Source: Anianibacter sp965662745
GTDB taxonomy: Bacteria > Pseudomonadota > Alphaproteobacteria > Rhodobacterales > Rhodobacteraceae
NCBI GenBank assembly: GCA_965662745.1
Contig: CBFIJK010000063.1
Coordinates: 1 to 19,757, forward strand
DNA: 19,757 bases
Reading direction: 5' to 3'
The notes beneath the pieces were generated by a model. That model was given only the letters and a program-made list of their open reading frames with translations. It ran no database searches and had not been told where the DNA came from. The translations under genes were made by a program, and so were the position numbers. Of the stretch, positions 8,288-16,300 are shown one piece after another. How positions within the stretch are numbered: position 1 is the first letter of the stretch; every line of letters begins with the position of its first letter.

Positions 8288-8341
8288 ATGTTCGCGTGGT
8301 CCGAGGCGCGGCGTCGGATTGAAAGCGAAGTGACACCGTGA
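8288..8341 (+). CDS. Possible 17-codon leader ORF coupled to the flippase gene
   Basis: An ATG at 8288 opens 17 codons (MFAWSEARRRIESEVTP) and stops at TGA 8339-8341, overlapping the GTG of the flippase as GTGA. Such overlap is the pattern used for translational coupling throughout this region, and the flippase itself has only a weak ribosome-binding site. No clear Shine-Dalgarno sequence precedes 8288, and a frame of this size is common by chance. No membrane or regulatory motif is visible. Confidence 0.2.
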   Translation: MFAWSEARRRIESEVTP

Positions 8342-9666
8342 GACCAGGACTGGCCGCCGCGTTCCGGGATCAGGTGCTGCGCGCGGCCGGGGCAGGGGTT
8401 GCGGCGCGTGTTGTCGCTGTGCTGGCAAGCCTGATCTCGACCATCGTTCTGGCACGAGTTCTTGGCCCCGAGAACTACGGCACCTATGCTTATGTCATAG
8501 CCGTTATCGCTCTTTTGTCGCTGCCCGTGCAGATGGGTCTGCCGACGCTGATCGTCCGCGAAACCGCCGCTGCGGCGGCGCGCGAGGACTGGGCGCTGAT
8601 GCGGGGCATCTGGACATGGTCTACGCGGGTTATCGTGATCACTTCGGCAATCCTCGTGGCCATCGTCGGCGGAGCGCTGATCGCCTTCCCTGGCGTTGTC
8701 GGGGCCGAGAGGTACGACGCGCTTGTCTGGGGCGTCTTGCTGATCCCCTTCCTTGCTTTCGCGGCGGCGCGCGAAGCCGCGATGCGGGGCCTTCGCGCCA
8801 TAGTCCTCAGCAGTCTTCCCGATCAGATTCTGCGACCCTTGCTCGTGGCAGCGCTTGTTCTTTCGGCGGGTGCAATATTGGGCACCGCCTTGTCGGCCAG
8901 GCTGGCGCTGCAATTGACCCTCTGCGCCGCTGCTGTCAGCTTTTGCCTCGGCGCCGCCCTCCTGCTTCGGATCCGGCCGAGGGAAGTCGCAAGCCTCAAT
9001 CAGTCAACCATGCGTCATTCCGACTGGCTGCGTACCATCGGTCCGTTCTCGCTGATCGCGGGCCTGCAACTGGTCCGCGACAGCACCGATATCCTTATGC
9101 TGGGCCTCTGGTATGGCGATGCGGATGTCGGCCTCTACCGGATCGCGCTTTCCATCTCGAACCTCGCGGGCTTCGGGCTCGTCGCGCTCAACATTGTCGC
9201 GCAACCCTATATCGTGTCGGCCTTCACCGCCCGGCAGACCCGCGCGCTGGAAAGCCTTGTGCGCAAGATCGCGACGCTTGCGGCGTCGGTCGCGCTTGTC
9301 GTCGCCGGGCTCATCTGGTGGCAGGGCGAGGCGATCATTTCGCTGCTGTTTGGCGCGGCCTATGTCGGGGCGTTCTCGCCGCTGGCCATCCTGACGGCCG
9401 GATCGGTAGCCTATGCCGTCTTCGGTCTGGGGGCGACCCTTTTGGCCATGACAGGTCACGAAAAGAAAGTGCTTTGGTCCTCGGTCTTCTCGGTAGGGCT
9501 GAACGTCCTGGGAAACGCGATCCTGATCCCGCGCTATGGCCTGAACGGCGCGGCCGCTGCGACTGCGGGAAGTCTCGCCTTTGGCGAAATCCTGAGATAC
9601 TTCTTGGCCCGCAAACACCTTAGGGTTGAACCCTCGATCCTGATCTGGTTGCGCCGTTGTGACTAG
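8338..9666 (+). CDS. Wzx-like polysaccharide flippase (oligosaccharide flippase family)
   Basis: This 442-residue multi-pass inner-membrane protein has about twelve to fourteen hydrophobic segments and belongs to the MATE/MVF superfamily that moves lipid-linked sugars outward. The N-terminal region AARVVAVLASLISTIVLARVLGPENYGTY-like segment (about 22-49) is the hallmark of the polysaccharide synthesis exporter family, where LG..EYG/NYG follows helix 1. The C-terminal half carries the second repeat (MTGHEKKVLW, then GLNVLGNAILIPRYGLNGAA). The start is GTG 8338 with a weak GCGAAG site. It follows mrpG by 55 bases on the same strand and is directly joined to the ATP-grasp gene. The neighbouring glycosyltransferase and deacetylase agree with glycan export. 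No polymerase or chain-length regulator is in the window, so it may move a short unit. The family is secure, the cargo unknown. Confidence 0.85.
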   Translation: MRPGLAAAFRDQVLRAAGAGVAARVVAVLASLISTIVLARVLGPENYGTYAYVIAVIALLSLPVQMGLPTLIVRETAAAAAREDWALMRGIWTWSTRVIVITSAILVAIVGGALIAFPGVVGAERYDALVWGVLLIPFLAFAAAREAAMRGLRAIVLSSLPDQILRPLLVAALVLSAGAILGTALSARLALQLTLCAAAVSFCLGAALLLRIRPREVASLNQSTMRHSDWLRTIGPFSLIAGLQLVRDSTDILMLGLWYGDADVGLYRIALSISNLAGFGLVALNIVAQPYIVSAFTARQTRALESLVRKIATLAASVALVVAGLIWWQGEAIISLLFGAAYVGAFSPLAILTAGSVAYAVFGLGATLLAMTGHEKKVLWSSVFSVGLNVLGNAILIPRYGLNGAAAATAGSLAFGEILRYFLARKHLRVEPSILIWLRRCD

Positions 9667-10944
9667 ATGCGCCCGCGCCTGCCTTGGCGCGGCAAAAGGA
9701 TCGCTTGGGTGAGACACGTTCGGGACAGGTTGAATCAGGTTGCCAGATCCTGCGTTCTGATCGCTTCGCCGGTCCTCAAGCCTCTGATCATGTGGGGGAA
9801 CAGGCGCCAGGCCACCAAGGACTGGGTGGTCGTTCTGGGCGGACGCACCCACAGCCGCGAATTGTCCCAGCAATTGTGGGAACAGGGGTACAAGGTCTTC
9901 CTGTTTGACTCGGCGCCCAGCTCTATGAACTGGCGCTTTGCGTCCGGCAGCCAGGTTTTAGACGCCTACGACATTGGTAGCATTCCCCAGATCGTTCGCA
10001 AGGCGCGTGAAATGGGCTGTGTTTCGGTGTTGATGGAGACCGACGATACGCTTTTACCGATAAACGCAGAGGTGAACCGGCAGCTTGGCAGTCCAGCAAC
10101 TTTTTCTCAGACCGCAATACGGGCCACGAACGACAAGAACGTCATGCGTGAATGTCTTGAAAAGGCCGGGATGGATCTGCCGTTCTGGCAGAAAGTCGAT
10201 CTCGGGTCTGACCTGTCGGATTTACCTTATCCATGCCTCTTCAAACCGCTGGAAGGGCAAGGCTCTCGCGGGGTAGCCTATGTCACCGATCCCGAAGAGG
10301 CCGCGGATGCCGAGGCCTTCATCCGCGACGAGATGGGCCAAAGTGCGTTCCTGATCGAGGAATATCTGCCGGGTGATCAATACAATGTCGATGGCGTGAT
10401 CCTGAACGGAGAGCCATATTTCTACCTGATCACGGAAGAGGAGTTCAGTGACTTCCGGCCCGTCTTCAAGACCTGCTGGTACCTCTTTGGGATCACGTTG
10501 CCAGCCAAAACCCAGCAAGAGGTCGTGCGCGAAGCCCGTGCTGCGATTGCCGCTGCCGATTTCAGGTCAGGGGCGTTCCATCTGGAATTGCGGTTCAAGG
10601 GAAACAAGGCCTACACCTTTGACATGGCCAACCGAATGGCCGCGGATTGTCCAGGCTACGCGCGCCTTGTCCATGATGCATCGCTGATCGCGGACTATCT
10701 GGACGTGATGCACGGGCGGCCCGTCCGCCAGGGCGATTTGGCCGTCAGGTGTTCGCATTTGCGGTTTTACAACTATCCCGAACGACCGGCGCACCGGCAG
10801 ATCGACACCCTTGCCCAGGCAAAGGCCGATGCGGGGCTCGTTAAGCTGTCGCGCAACGGCATCTGGCTTGAGATGACCGCCGCACACGAGGCCGTTCTGC
10901 GCGATTTTCTGGACGAGGCTTATGCATTTCGCGATCACGATTGA
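9667..10944 (+). CDS. ATP-grasp domain ligase, carboxylate-amine type
   Basis: This 425-residue soluble protein would activate a carboxylate as acyl phosphate and join it to an amine or thiol, the general ATP-grasp reaction. An N-terminal Rossmann-like pre-ATP-grasp part starts at WVVVLGGRTHSRE (about 53-65). The nucleotide-binding lysine is K193 in LFKPLEGQGSRGV, the hinge strand FLIEEYLPGDQYNVDG spans 228-243, and the metal region is FHLELRF (E307) then FDMANRM (D319, N322). The usual glutamate before N-x-R is aspartate here. The ATG directly abuts the flippase TAG with no ribosome-binding site, so translation is probably coupled. A GTG at 9709 in frame is an alternative. It overlaps the deacetylase by 23 bases. 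The C-terminal 100 residues are a separate part with no recognised motif. Context suggests an amino acid or other acid added to a sugar; this is inference. Confidence 0.75.
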   Translation: MRPRLPWRGKRIAWVRHVRDRLNQVARSCVLIASPVLKPLIMWGNRRQATKDWVVVLGGRTHSRELSQQLWEQGYKVFLFDSAPSSMNWRFASGSQVLDAYDIGSIPQIVRKAREMGCVSVLMETDDTLLPINAEVNRQLGSPATFSQTAIRATNDKNVMRECLEKAGMDLPFWQKVDLGSDLSDLPYPCLFKPLEGQGSRGVAYVTDPEEAADAEAFIRDEMGQSAFLIEEYLPGDQYNVDGVILNGEPYFYLITEEEFSDFRPVFKTCWYLFGITLPAKTQQEVVREARAAIAAADFRSGAFHLELRFKGNKAYTFDMANRMAADCPGYARLVHDASLIADYLDVMHGRPVRQGDLAVRCSHLRFYNYPERPAHRQIDTLAQAKADAGLVKLSRNGIWLEMTAAHEAVLRDFLDEAYAFRDHD

Positions 10945-11893
10945 CACAGAGGTCGACAAGAGCGGCGACTGGTCCGTCTCGGATCCGGCGACCTATTACG
11001 GCATTCACCAGGGCGTCGGTGAGATCCTTCAACCCTTGTTCGACGCGTTTGGCATCCCGCCGGTCTACTTCCTGTCGAACGAGATCTTGGCCCGCGCGGA
11101 CCTGTCGAGTGTCTTTGTGCCCTATCACGATGCTGGACGGGCTGAGCTGGCAACGCATCTGCATTATGACGCTGCAGGCCCCTTCGGCATCGGCAAGATC
11201 GCAGGCCAGCGGCTGGACAAGGTGCAGGCGCTCTTGAGTGAAGAGGACGAACGGCAGGCCCTCGGCTGGCTGACGGATCGCTTCATCGACCGCTTCGATC
11301 ACAGGCCGGCCAGCTTTCGCGCCGGGCGGTATGGCCTTGGACCGAATTCGATCGCGATCCTTGCCGAGCTTGGCTACCGCGTGGACAGTTCGGTCACGCC
11401 GGGTCTGGTGTGGCGGTACGCGTTCGGCAATCGGCAGGTCACCTGCGACTACAGGGCTGCGCCGCATGTTCCTTATCAATGCGCAGGGAACGATGCAGCA
11501 GCGGAAGGGCACAGCGGAATCCTTGAAGTGCCGATCTCGACGACGAAGGTGCCGCCAGGCTTGGGCGAGATCGCTCGCCTTGCCGCCGGAAGGCCCCGGC
11601 GCATGATCTGGGCACGGCCCGCCTTTGCCTCGCGCCGGGAAATGGCGCGCATGATAAGGGCGGCTGCCGGGACGGGGAACCATACGAATATCCTCGTCAT
11701 GATGTTCCACAATATGGAGGTGATCGCAGGCAAATCTCCATATGCTGCGACCCCGGCAGAGGCAGAGTCGCATGTCGGCGATATCCGCTATTTCATCGAA
11801 ACCGCGCTGGCCGCCGGGCTGACCCCGATCACGCTGAAGGACTATGCGGACCGGTTCGGCGGGCAGGTCATGGGCGGGCGGGACATTCCATGA
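10922..11893 (+). CDS. NodB-like polysaccharide deacetylase family protein
   Basis: This 323-residue protein has a carbohydrate esterase 4 (NodB) fold, a metal-dependent deacetylase for N-acetyl sugars in characterised members. Motif 1 is AITIDTEVD (D8, E10) at the very N-terminus. Motif 2 is ELATHLHYD (H79, H81), the metal histidines. SFRAGRYG (131-138, R133) fits motif 3, DSSVTPG motif 4 and MMFHNMEV (H263) motif 5. No signal peptide is visible and the core begins at residue 2, so it would act in the cytoplasm on a nucleotide- or lipid-linked sugar before export. The start ATG 10922 lies inside the ATP-grasp gene with a GACGAGG site upstream. The stop overlaps the next gene as ATGA. Catalytic residues look retained, so activity is plausible. 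The alternative is a non-catalytic or hydrolase variant of the family. Confidence 0.72.
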   Translation: MHFAITIDTEVDKSGDWSVSDPATYYGIHQGVGEILQPLFDAFGIPPVYFLSNEILARADLSSVFVPYHDAGRAELATHLHYDAAGPFGIGKIAGQRLDKVQALLSEEDERQALGWLTDRFIDRFDHRPASFRAGRYGLGPNSIAILAELGYRVDSSVTPGLVWRYAFGNRQVTCDYRAAPHVPYQCAGNDAAAEGHSGILEVPISTTKVPPGLGEIARLAAGRPRRMIWARPAFASRREMARMIRAAAGTGNHTNILVMMFHNMEVIAGKSPYAATPAEAESHVGDIRYFIETALAAGLTPITLKDYADRFGGQVMGGRDIP

Positions 11894-12984
11894 CCAAGGG
11901 CACAATTGCCATCCTGCTGCCCGATCTTGGCGGCGGCGGGGCAGAGCGCGTCTGCCTTGTGCTCGCTCGTGAATTTGCGGCTTGGGGCTATGACGTCACC
12001 TTCGTCCTCATGCAGGCGCGGGGCGATTTCTTGGTCGAGGCAGAGGCGCGGTTTCCCGTTATCGACTTGGGCGCGCCGAGGGTGCGGGCCGCGCTGCTGC
12101 CCCTTATCCGCTACCTGCGCACGCGCCGCCCGGATGCCGTCATGGCCGCGCTCTGGCCGCTGACGACCCTGGCGCCGCTCGCCATCCGCCTGTCGGGGCA
12201 TCGATGCAAGCTGTTGATTTCGGAACACGCCATCCTGTCGGCGCAGTATCGCGAGTGGTCCGCCCTGGTACGCCTGCTCCTGCGCGCGTCCACAGCGGCG
12301 GGCTACCGGCTTTCAGATCACCGCGTAGGTGTTTCGGCCGGGGTCGCCGCCGATATGTCCACCCTGTCGGGGATACGCCCGGACCGCATCACCGTGATCC
12401 ACAACCCGGTACCGGCGGGGCCGGAACCGGACGAGGCCGCGCTGCAAGAAGCCGACCGCCTGTGGGGTGCGCCAAAGGGTTCGCGCATCCTGACGGTGGG
12501 CAAACTGAAAGCGGTCAAGAACCAGGCGCTTTTGCTGCGCGCGTTCGCGCAGCTCAATAGGCCCGAGGCGCGTCTCATGCTGGTCGGCGAAGGGGAAGAG
12601 CGTGAGGCGCTTCAGTTGCAAGCTGAGAATGCGGGCATCGCGGATCGAGTGATCTTTGCCGGGTTTCGGACCGATCCGACGCCGTTTTACAGGACGGCTG
12701 ATGTCTTTGTGCTGTCGTCGAATTCCGAAGGCTTCGGCAACGTGATCGTCGAGGCGCTGGCATGCGGAACGCCGGTCGTGTCCACCGATTGCTCCGCCGG
12801 ACCCGCCGAGATCCTCGAGGGTGGGCGGTATGGTTCGCTGGTGCCCGTAGGCGACGCGGAGGCGCTGGCCAATACGATCAAGGCGACGCTGGCGCAGCCT
12901 GCACCATCCGATGCGCGTCGCGCGCGCGCCGCGACCTTCAGCCCAGAGCAGGCCGCAAAGGCCTATCTTGATCTGATCGGCTAG
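11890..12984 (+). CDS. GT4 family glycosyltransferase
   Basis: This 364-residue GT-B fold retaining glycosyltransferase uses a nucleotide-sugar donor at the cytoplasmic membrane face. The N-terminal glycine loop is LGGGGAERV (residues 13-21). The C-terminal donor domain shows TVGKLKAVKNQALLLRAF with the phosphate-binding lysines, LVGEGEER, and SEGFGNVIVEAL, whose E280-x7-E288 is the GT4 signature, followed by GTPVVSTD. The length is normal and no membrane anchor is seen. Its ATG overlaps the deacetylase TGA. It ends the plus-strand cluster and faces the response regulator gene, with only 14 bases between the stop codons. It would add a sugar to the glycan moved by the flippase; donor and acceptor cannot be read. 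Confidence 0.88.
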   Translation: MTKGTIAILLPDLGGGGAERVCLVLAREFAAWGYDVTFVLMQARGDFLVEAEARFPVIDLGAPRVRAALLPLIRYLRTRRPDAVMAALWPLTTLAPLAIRLSGHRCKLLISEHAILSAQYREWSALVRLLLRASTAAGYRLSDHRVGVSAGVAADMSTLSGIRPDRITVIHNPVPAGPEPDEAALQEADRLWGAPKGSRILTVGKLKAVKNQALLLRAFAQLNRPEARLMLVGEGEEREALQLQAENAGIADRVIFAGFRTDPTPFYRTADVFVLSSNSEGFGNVIVEALACGTPVVSTDCSAGPAEILEGGRYGSLVPVGDAEALANTIKATLAQPAPSDARRARAATFSPEQAAKAYLDLIG

Positions 12985-12998
12985 ATTGGCGCGCGGCA

Positions 12999-13358
12999 TC
13001 ACGCGATGGCGTTGTCCTTGAATTCGGAAATGATCGTATCGACCGACATGGGTTTCGAGAACACGCTGACAGACGCCAGCACGCCGGGCAGCGTGCCCGG
13101 CTCGTCGCCCGTCAGGAAGGCGACATGGACCTTCTCGCCGACAAGGCGCGCGGCAAAGTCGAGCGATGTCGTCCCCGACAGGTTCATGTCAAGAAGCGCG
13201 GCATCCGGCAGACCCTTTTCAAGCTGGCTTTCGGCGGACCGAAGGCTGCCGCACGGCCCCAGAACCCGCCAACCGGCGTCTTCGAATGCGTCGGCGATAT
13301 CCATGGCGATGATCGCTTCGTCTTCCACGATCAGAACGCTGGGGCGCGGGTCACTCAT
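12999..13358 (-). CDS. Single-domain response regulator receiver protein
   Basis: This 119-residue receiver domain has no output domain. The acidic pair is E12-D13 in VLIVEDE, the phospho-acceptor is D57 in ALLDMNLSG, the switch threonine is T83 in FLTGDE, and the lysine is K102 in FSKP. It would take a phosphoryl group from the upstream kinase and pass a signal by protein contact, or act as a phosphate sink. The start is chosen at 13358: a GAGGA box lies 6-7 bases upstream and the codon overlaps the kinase stop as ATGAGTGA. An upstream in-frame ATG at 13391 would add 11 residues without homology. Its DNA is typical of the operon. Confidence 0.9.
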   Translation of the reverse strand: MSDPRPSVLIVEDEAIIAMDIADAFEDAGWRVLGPCGSLRSAESQLEKGLPDAALLDMNLSGTTSLDFAARLVGEKVHVAFLTGDEPGTLPGVLASVSVFSKPMSVDTIISEFKDNAIA

Positions 13359-16300
13359 TCTCGATCCTCGAATAACACTTGATGGTTGCAACTAGGCCGG
13401 TCGCCGCGAAATCCATGTCCGCGCTACCGCCCAGGGCGTGCGACAGAGAGGTTTCGATCAGCCGGGTTCCAAAGCCGTTGGTTTCGGGCGCCTTTACCTC
13501 CGGACCGCCCGTCTCGCGCCAGATCAATTCAAGACCGGGACGCTGATCCAGAGTGATCGGTTTCCATTCGATCTCCAGCATGCCGACCTCGGCGCTCAGC
13601 GCACCGTATTTCGAAGCGTTGGTCGCCAATTCGTGCAGGACAAGCCCAAGCGAATGGGCAACGCTGGCATCGAGCCGGATGGCGGGCCCCGAAAGCCGAA
13701 GCTGCGCGTCGGAATTGCCGGCATAGGGCCGAACCTGCGTCTGGATCAGCGCCGAAATCGTGGTGTCAGTCTCGTTTTCGTTCACCAGGATATCGTGCGC
13801 GCGTCCAATGGCCTGAAGACGGCCCAGGAAACGTTCGCTGAAGGTATCCATGTCGTCTGAACTGCGCACCGTCTGGCGCGCGATGGACTGGATGGTGGCC
13901 AACGAGTTCTTGACCCGGTGGTTCAGCTCTTTCGTCAGTAGCTTGCGGTGCTCTTCATCCCGGACGGCCTCGGTGCGGTCATAGTTGATGCCGATCATGG
14001 AGATTACTCGGCCGTACTCATCATGGATCGCGCGGCCCTTGCCGTTCAGAACCCGTTCCGCGCCGGTCGTGCCATGCCGGATGCGGAAATCCATGTCGAA
14101 GAGGCTGCCATCCTTTAGCGCCTTTTCAACGGCCTTCCCGACAGGCTCGCGGTCATCGGGATGGATGAATTCATCGAATAGCGTGAATGACGGTTTGCGG
14201 TCGCGCGGGCAGCCCAGAATGTCGAACATGTTCGGGGTCCAGATGGATTCGTCCTTCTCCACGTTCCACTCATAGGCCGCGATCCCGGTGACTTCGTAGG
14301 TCAGTTCCAGCCGCGCGGCGGTGTCGCGCAATCTGGCCTCGGTCTCGTATTCTTCCGTGACGTCCTTGTTCACGCCGACAACGCGCGCGGGCTTGCCGTT
14401 GTCGTAGATCACCGACCCTTCGGCATGGACCCAGATGATCTTGCCGTCCTCGGGATTGATAAGTCGAAAGGTGGAATTGAGCTTTCCGCTGCCATTGGGA
14501 TCGGCCAGATCGTAAAAGGCGCGTTCCGTCGCCTCGCGGTCTTCGGGGTGAAAACGCGAGAAGGCGAGATTGGCGTCGATCTTCTCGCCCGCCGGAATGT
14601 TGTAGAACCTGCGCGAGGTTTCGTCCCAGATCAACTCGCCGGTTCTCAGGTCGGCCTCGAAAATGCCAAGCTTGCCCGCGCTCAGCGCAGCCGAAAGGCG
14701 CTGTTCGCTTTCGCGCAATTCGGTCTCGAAGCGCAGGCGCTGGGTGATGTCGACGAAGGTGATGACGCTGCCGTCAAGCCGGTCGTCCACGCCCCGATAA
14801 GGGCGCACGCGAACCTGATAGCATGTGGCGCCGTCAAGATCGGTGACCTCGCGCTCGACCATCTGCAGCGTCTTGTGGACCGAGGCAACATCATCTTTCA
14901 GTTCGGGGTACTCGATCTTCATCGACAGGTCCGAAATGGGCCGCCCGATATCGCGATCATCCATGCTGAATAGGTTCCGCGCTGCATGGGTAAAGCGCCG
15001 CAATTCCAGCTCGTCGCCCAGGATCAGCGTTGGAATATCCGTGCTTTCCAGAACGTTCTGAAGATCGCCGTTGACCGAGGCGAGTTGCTTGTTGTTCTCG
15101 GTCAGCTCAGCGTTGATCGTTTCCAGTTCTTCGTTGATCGACTGCAATTCCTCGCGCGAGGTTTCAAGTTCCTCGTTGGAGCTTTGCAGCTCTTCGTTCA
15201 TCGAAAGCAGTTCTTCGTTCGCGCTGCGCAGTTCCTGTTCTGCGCTTTCGAAATCGGACTGCGTGGCCGAAAGGGTGCGGCGCGTAAGGTCCAGCTCGTG
15301 CTGCAGATCCTCGGCGACCTGAGAGCCGCGCTGCACATTGGTCTTCGACAGGTCGGTTCCGCTTTCCAGACGCACGGGCAGGAAGGCGATCATCGCCTGG
15401 CCGCTGTCATCGGGTAGATAGTCGATCTCGACGTCGAGGACGCGTTGTTCGGTCTCGACCTGCACAAGGATGTTTTCGCCACGCACCGGGCCGCCCTCGC
15501 GGCGCAGCGTGTCGAGAAGCTTGCGCACCGGAACCCGCAGATCGCGTGACAGCATCCCGTCAAGATCAGATGTCGGCTGCCCTTTCGGCGGCCCGATGAG
15601 AGCCCCCGAATTGGCGGACAGATAGCGCACCTGGTTCCGGGCATCGATAACGACATAGGGCGGAGAAAAGCGGGTCAGGAAGAACTGATCGGCGTTTTCG
15701 TCGAGCGTCCGGTCAGGGGTCTCTACTTCGTGCTGCACCGGCGACGCCGCGCGCTGAATGGCCCAGGTGGGCCGCGGGCCATCCAGCGCGACGTCCAAAG
15801 CCGAATATCCCATCGTGCGCCGGTTGTCGCGCCGGAAGATGCGGTGCTGCCGGACGATCGGATCGAAGAAGGCCTCGTGATCGCCGATGCTTTCGGACGG
15901 GCCAAGCACCAGCGCGCCCGACTGGCGCAGCGCATAGTGGAACCGCGACAACACGCCCTTTTGCCCGTCGCGGTTTAGATAAATCAGCAGGTTGCGGCAC
16001 GACACGAGGTCGATGCGCGAAAACGGCGGGTCGGTCAGTACGTTATGCGGGGCGAAAACAACGTTCTCGCGCAGCACGGGTTTGACGACGAAGTCCTCGT
16101 CCTCGTGCCGGAAATAACGGTCTATAAGGTCGCGATCGACAGCTTGCAGCGCACCCGGCCCATACCGTCCCGCGCGGGCATGGCGCAGGGCGTTGAGATC
16201 GACATCGGTGCCGAAGACCTGCATCTTGCGCCGGTCGCCCGCCTTGCGCATCGCTTCCTGGAACAGGATCGCCAGCGAGTAAGCCTCTTCGCCGGTCGAA

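Noticed and set aside
12985..12998. Bidirectional intrinsic terminator between the convergent GT4 and regulator genes
   Set aside because: Only a four-base stem (CATC/GATG) is seen nearby and no T-run on either strand.
13359..13391. Longer start for the response regulator at 13391
   Set aside because: The extra 11 residues precede the receiver strand 1 without homology, and the 13358 start has a good GAGGA box.
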